Shown: in pieces, positions 62,958-64,000 of the stretch
How the letters are laid out: the number at the start of each line of letters is the position of its first letter
How positions within the stretch are numbered: position 1 is the stretch's first letter
Source of the DNA: Fulvimarina sp040239565
GTDB lineage: Bacteria; Pseudomonadota; Alphaproteobacteria; Rhizobiales; Rhizobiaceae
Assembly (NCBI RefSeq): GCF_040239565.1
Contig: NZ_JBEHWS010000011.1
Span: 62,001 to 126,000 of the forward strand
Direction: 5' to 3'
Length of the DNA: 64,000 bases
Program-made: the position numbers and the translations under genes
The notes under the pieces: model-generated
What the model was told of the DNA's origin: nothing
What the model saw: only the letters and a program-made list of their open reading frames with translations
Database searches by the model: none

Positions 62958-64000
62958 TCAGGCAGCCGTCAGATAATCGTCCGGCAGGCCGGCAAGCACC
63001 TTGTCGAGGGTTGCCGGATAATCCCGGATGCGCACGCCGCAGGCGTTGTAGATCGCGTTGGTGATCGCGGCGCCGACACCTGCGATCGCGAGTTCACCGA
63101 TACCCTTGCCCGCGAGCGGGCTCGCGTGGGGATCGCGATCTTCAAGAAGCACTACGTCAAGCTTGGGCACGTCGGCATGGACCGGCACGTGGTACTCGGC
63201 AAGATCGTGGTTGACGATCAGGCCGTTGCGCTTGTCGACGACGAGGTCCTCTTCGAGCGCGTAGCCGATACCCCAGATTTGACCGCCGTAGCACTGGGAT
63301 GTGGCCGTCTTCTCGTTGAGGATGCGGCCCGCCGCACCGACGGTCAGCAGACGGCGAATACGCGTTTCGCCGGTGACGACGTTGACGCCGACCTCGCAGA
63401 AATGCGCGCCGTAGCTCGCCTGATGGGTCTCTTCGGCCTGCTTGCCCGGCTCGATTTTGCCGGTAACGGAGATCGCCTCGCCCTTCAGGATGTCAGCGAA
63501 CGGAATTTGCTTATTGCCCGAAATCGCGTGACCGTCCTTGAGGGTGAGCGTCTCCGCATCGGCGTCGATGCGGCTTGCAAGCTCACGGATGAGAGCCAGG
63601 GAAGCGACGTAGACCGACGAACCGGCCGAGTTTGCGCCCCATGAGCCGCCGGAACCGGACGATTGGGCAAAACGGGAGTCGCCCAGTTCCACATCCACCA
63701 TATCGAGCGGCAGACCAAGCATCTCGGCCGCGATCTGCTGCAGGATGGTGTAAGTTCCGGTGCCGATATCGGTCATGCCGGTCCGCACCGTGGCGCGTCC
63801 ATCTGCGGCCATCTCGATCTCCGCCGCCGAGGGCATCAGATCGTTCTTCCGGCTTGCCGACGACATGCCATATCCGATGAGCCATTCGCCCTCGCGACGC
63901 GAACCGGGCGTCTTCGGCCGATCCAGCCATCCGAAGCGCTTCGAACCTTCTTCGATGCAATCGATCAGGCGACGCGACGAAAATGGCGTGTCGTCCTGCG
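62958..64000 (-). CDS. Xanthine dehydrogenase family molybdopterin subunit, partial
   Basis: The last 347 or so codons of a molybdopterin-binding hydroxylase subunit run off the right edge; the frame is open to base 64000 and has no start in the window. It shows RPKTPGSRREGEWLIGYGMS, GTGTYTILQQIAAEMLG, GSGGSWGANSAGSSVY and GKGIGELAIAGVGAAITNAI with the catalytic Glu. The pattern is the PaoC/YagR-type aldehyde oxidase or a related hydroxylase. Small and FAD subunits would lie upstream, outside the window. Confidence 0.92.
   Translation of the reverse strand, partial: QDDTPFSSRRLIDCIEEGSKRFGWLDRPKTPGSRREGEWLIGYGMSSASRKNDLMPSAAEIEMAADGRATVRTGMTDIGTGTYTILQQIAAEMLGLPLDMVDVELGDSRFAQSSGSGGSWGANSAGSSVYVASLALIRELASRIDADAETLTLKDGHAISGNKQIPFADILKGEAISVTGKIEPGKQAEETHQASYGAHFCEVGVNVVTGETRIRRLLTVGAAGRILNEKTATSQCYGGQIWGIGYALEEDLVVDKRNGLIVNHDLAEYHVPVHADVPKLDVVLLEDRDPHASPLAGKGIGELAIAGVGAAITNAIYNACGVRIRDYPATLDKVLAGLPDDYLTAA

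Overview
The window looks like ordinary chromosome from an alphaproteobacterium of the order Hyphomicrobiales (Rhizobiales), GC-rich and densely coded. The evidence is gene content: a CcrM-type GANTC methylase, the ActS/ActR (RegB/RegA) redox pair, the infA-maf-yacG block, MmcB, an NDUFS4-like complex I subunit, CueR/HmrR, DUF1236 and DUF2231 proteins, and a livHMGF cluster with a trailing small membrane gene. I see no insertion sequence, prophage, integrase, CRISPR array or rRNA. Two tRNA genes are present, Arg(TCT) and Pro(TGG).

Layout. 0-9 kb: a small exported repeat protein, mmsA with a divergent LysR regulator, thrS, and a two-gene FIST sensor plus hybrid histidine kinase operon. 9-15 kb: a branched-chain amino acid ABC transporter (livHMGF, a small membrane gene, livK). 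15-21 kb: a D-amino acid aminotransferase, the bioYMN biotin transporter and a second, NitT/TauT-type ABC transporter. 21-26 kb: glpK, an RMF-like ribosome hibernation protein, xthA and a GT-C-like membrane protein. 26-29.4 kb: a compact sulfur and metal stress island with a glutaredoxin-MauE fusion, an ArsR repressor of the SqrR/BigR persulfide-sensing type, persulfide dioxygenase, rhodanese, a 41-residue membrane peptide and a DUF411 protein. 29.5-34.5 kb: tRNAs, a complex I subunit, yacG-maf-infA, an L,D-transpeptidase and cueR. 34.5-40 kb: mmcB, actR/actS, a DUF892 ferritin-like protein and an SLC13-type transporter. 40-49.4 kb: a PPDK-like enzyme with a partly eroded nucleotide-binding half, a DsbA-like lipoprotein, dciA, an O-antigen ligase, mutY, ccrM, a HAD phosphatase and a DUF971 protein. 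49.6-54 kb: moaA and mobA for molybdenum cofactor, with two small unknown genes and an MFS exporter between them. 54-64 kb: a polar amino acid ABC transporter without its ATPase, a Tat-exported metallo-hydrolase, sdaA, a RelBE/ParDE-like toxin-antitoxin pair, a sorbosone dehydrogenase-type lipoprotein, DUF2231, proline iminopeptidase, and the 3' part of a molybdopterin hydroxylase that runs off the right edge.

How the genes fit together. Much of the window serves uptake and catabolism of amino acids and related carbon (liv, mmsA, D-amino acid aminotransferase, sdaA, the polar amino acid transporter, proline iminopeptidase). A second theme is redox and sulfur sensing: ActSR, the FIST-kinase pair, the SqrR-like persulfide regulon, CueR and DUF411. 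The molybdenum cofactor genes can supply the molybdopterin hydroxylase at the right edge.

The most notable points are the persulfide island with its candidate operator, the NosP-like FIST-kinase pair, three exported proteins that carry long acidic Ser/Glu-rich tails or linkers, and the PPDK paralogue with altered nucleotide-site motifs. No clearly new system was found; the persulfide island comes closest.
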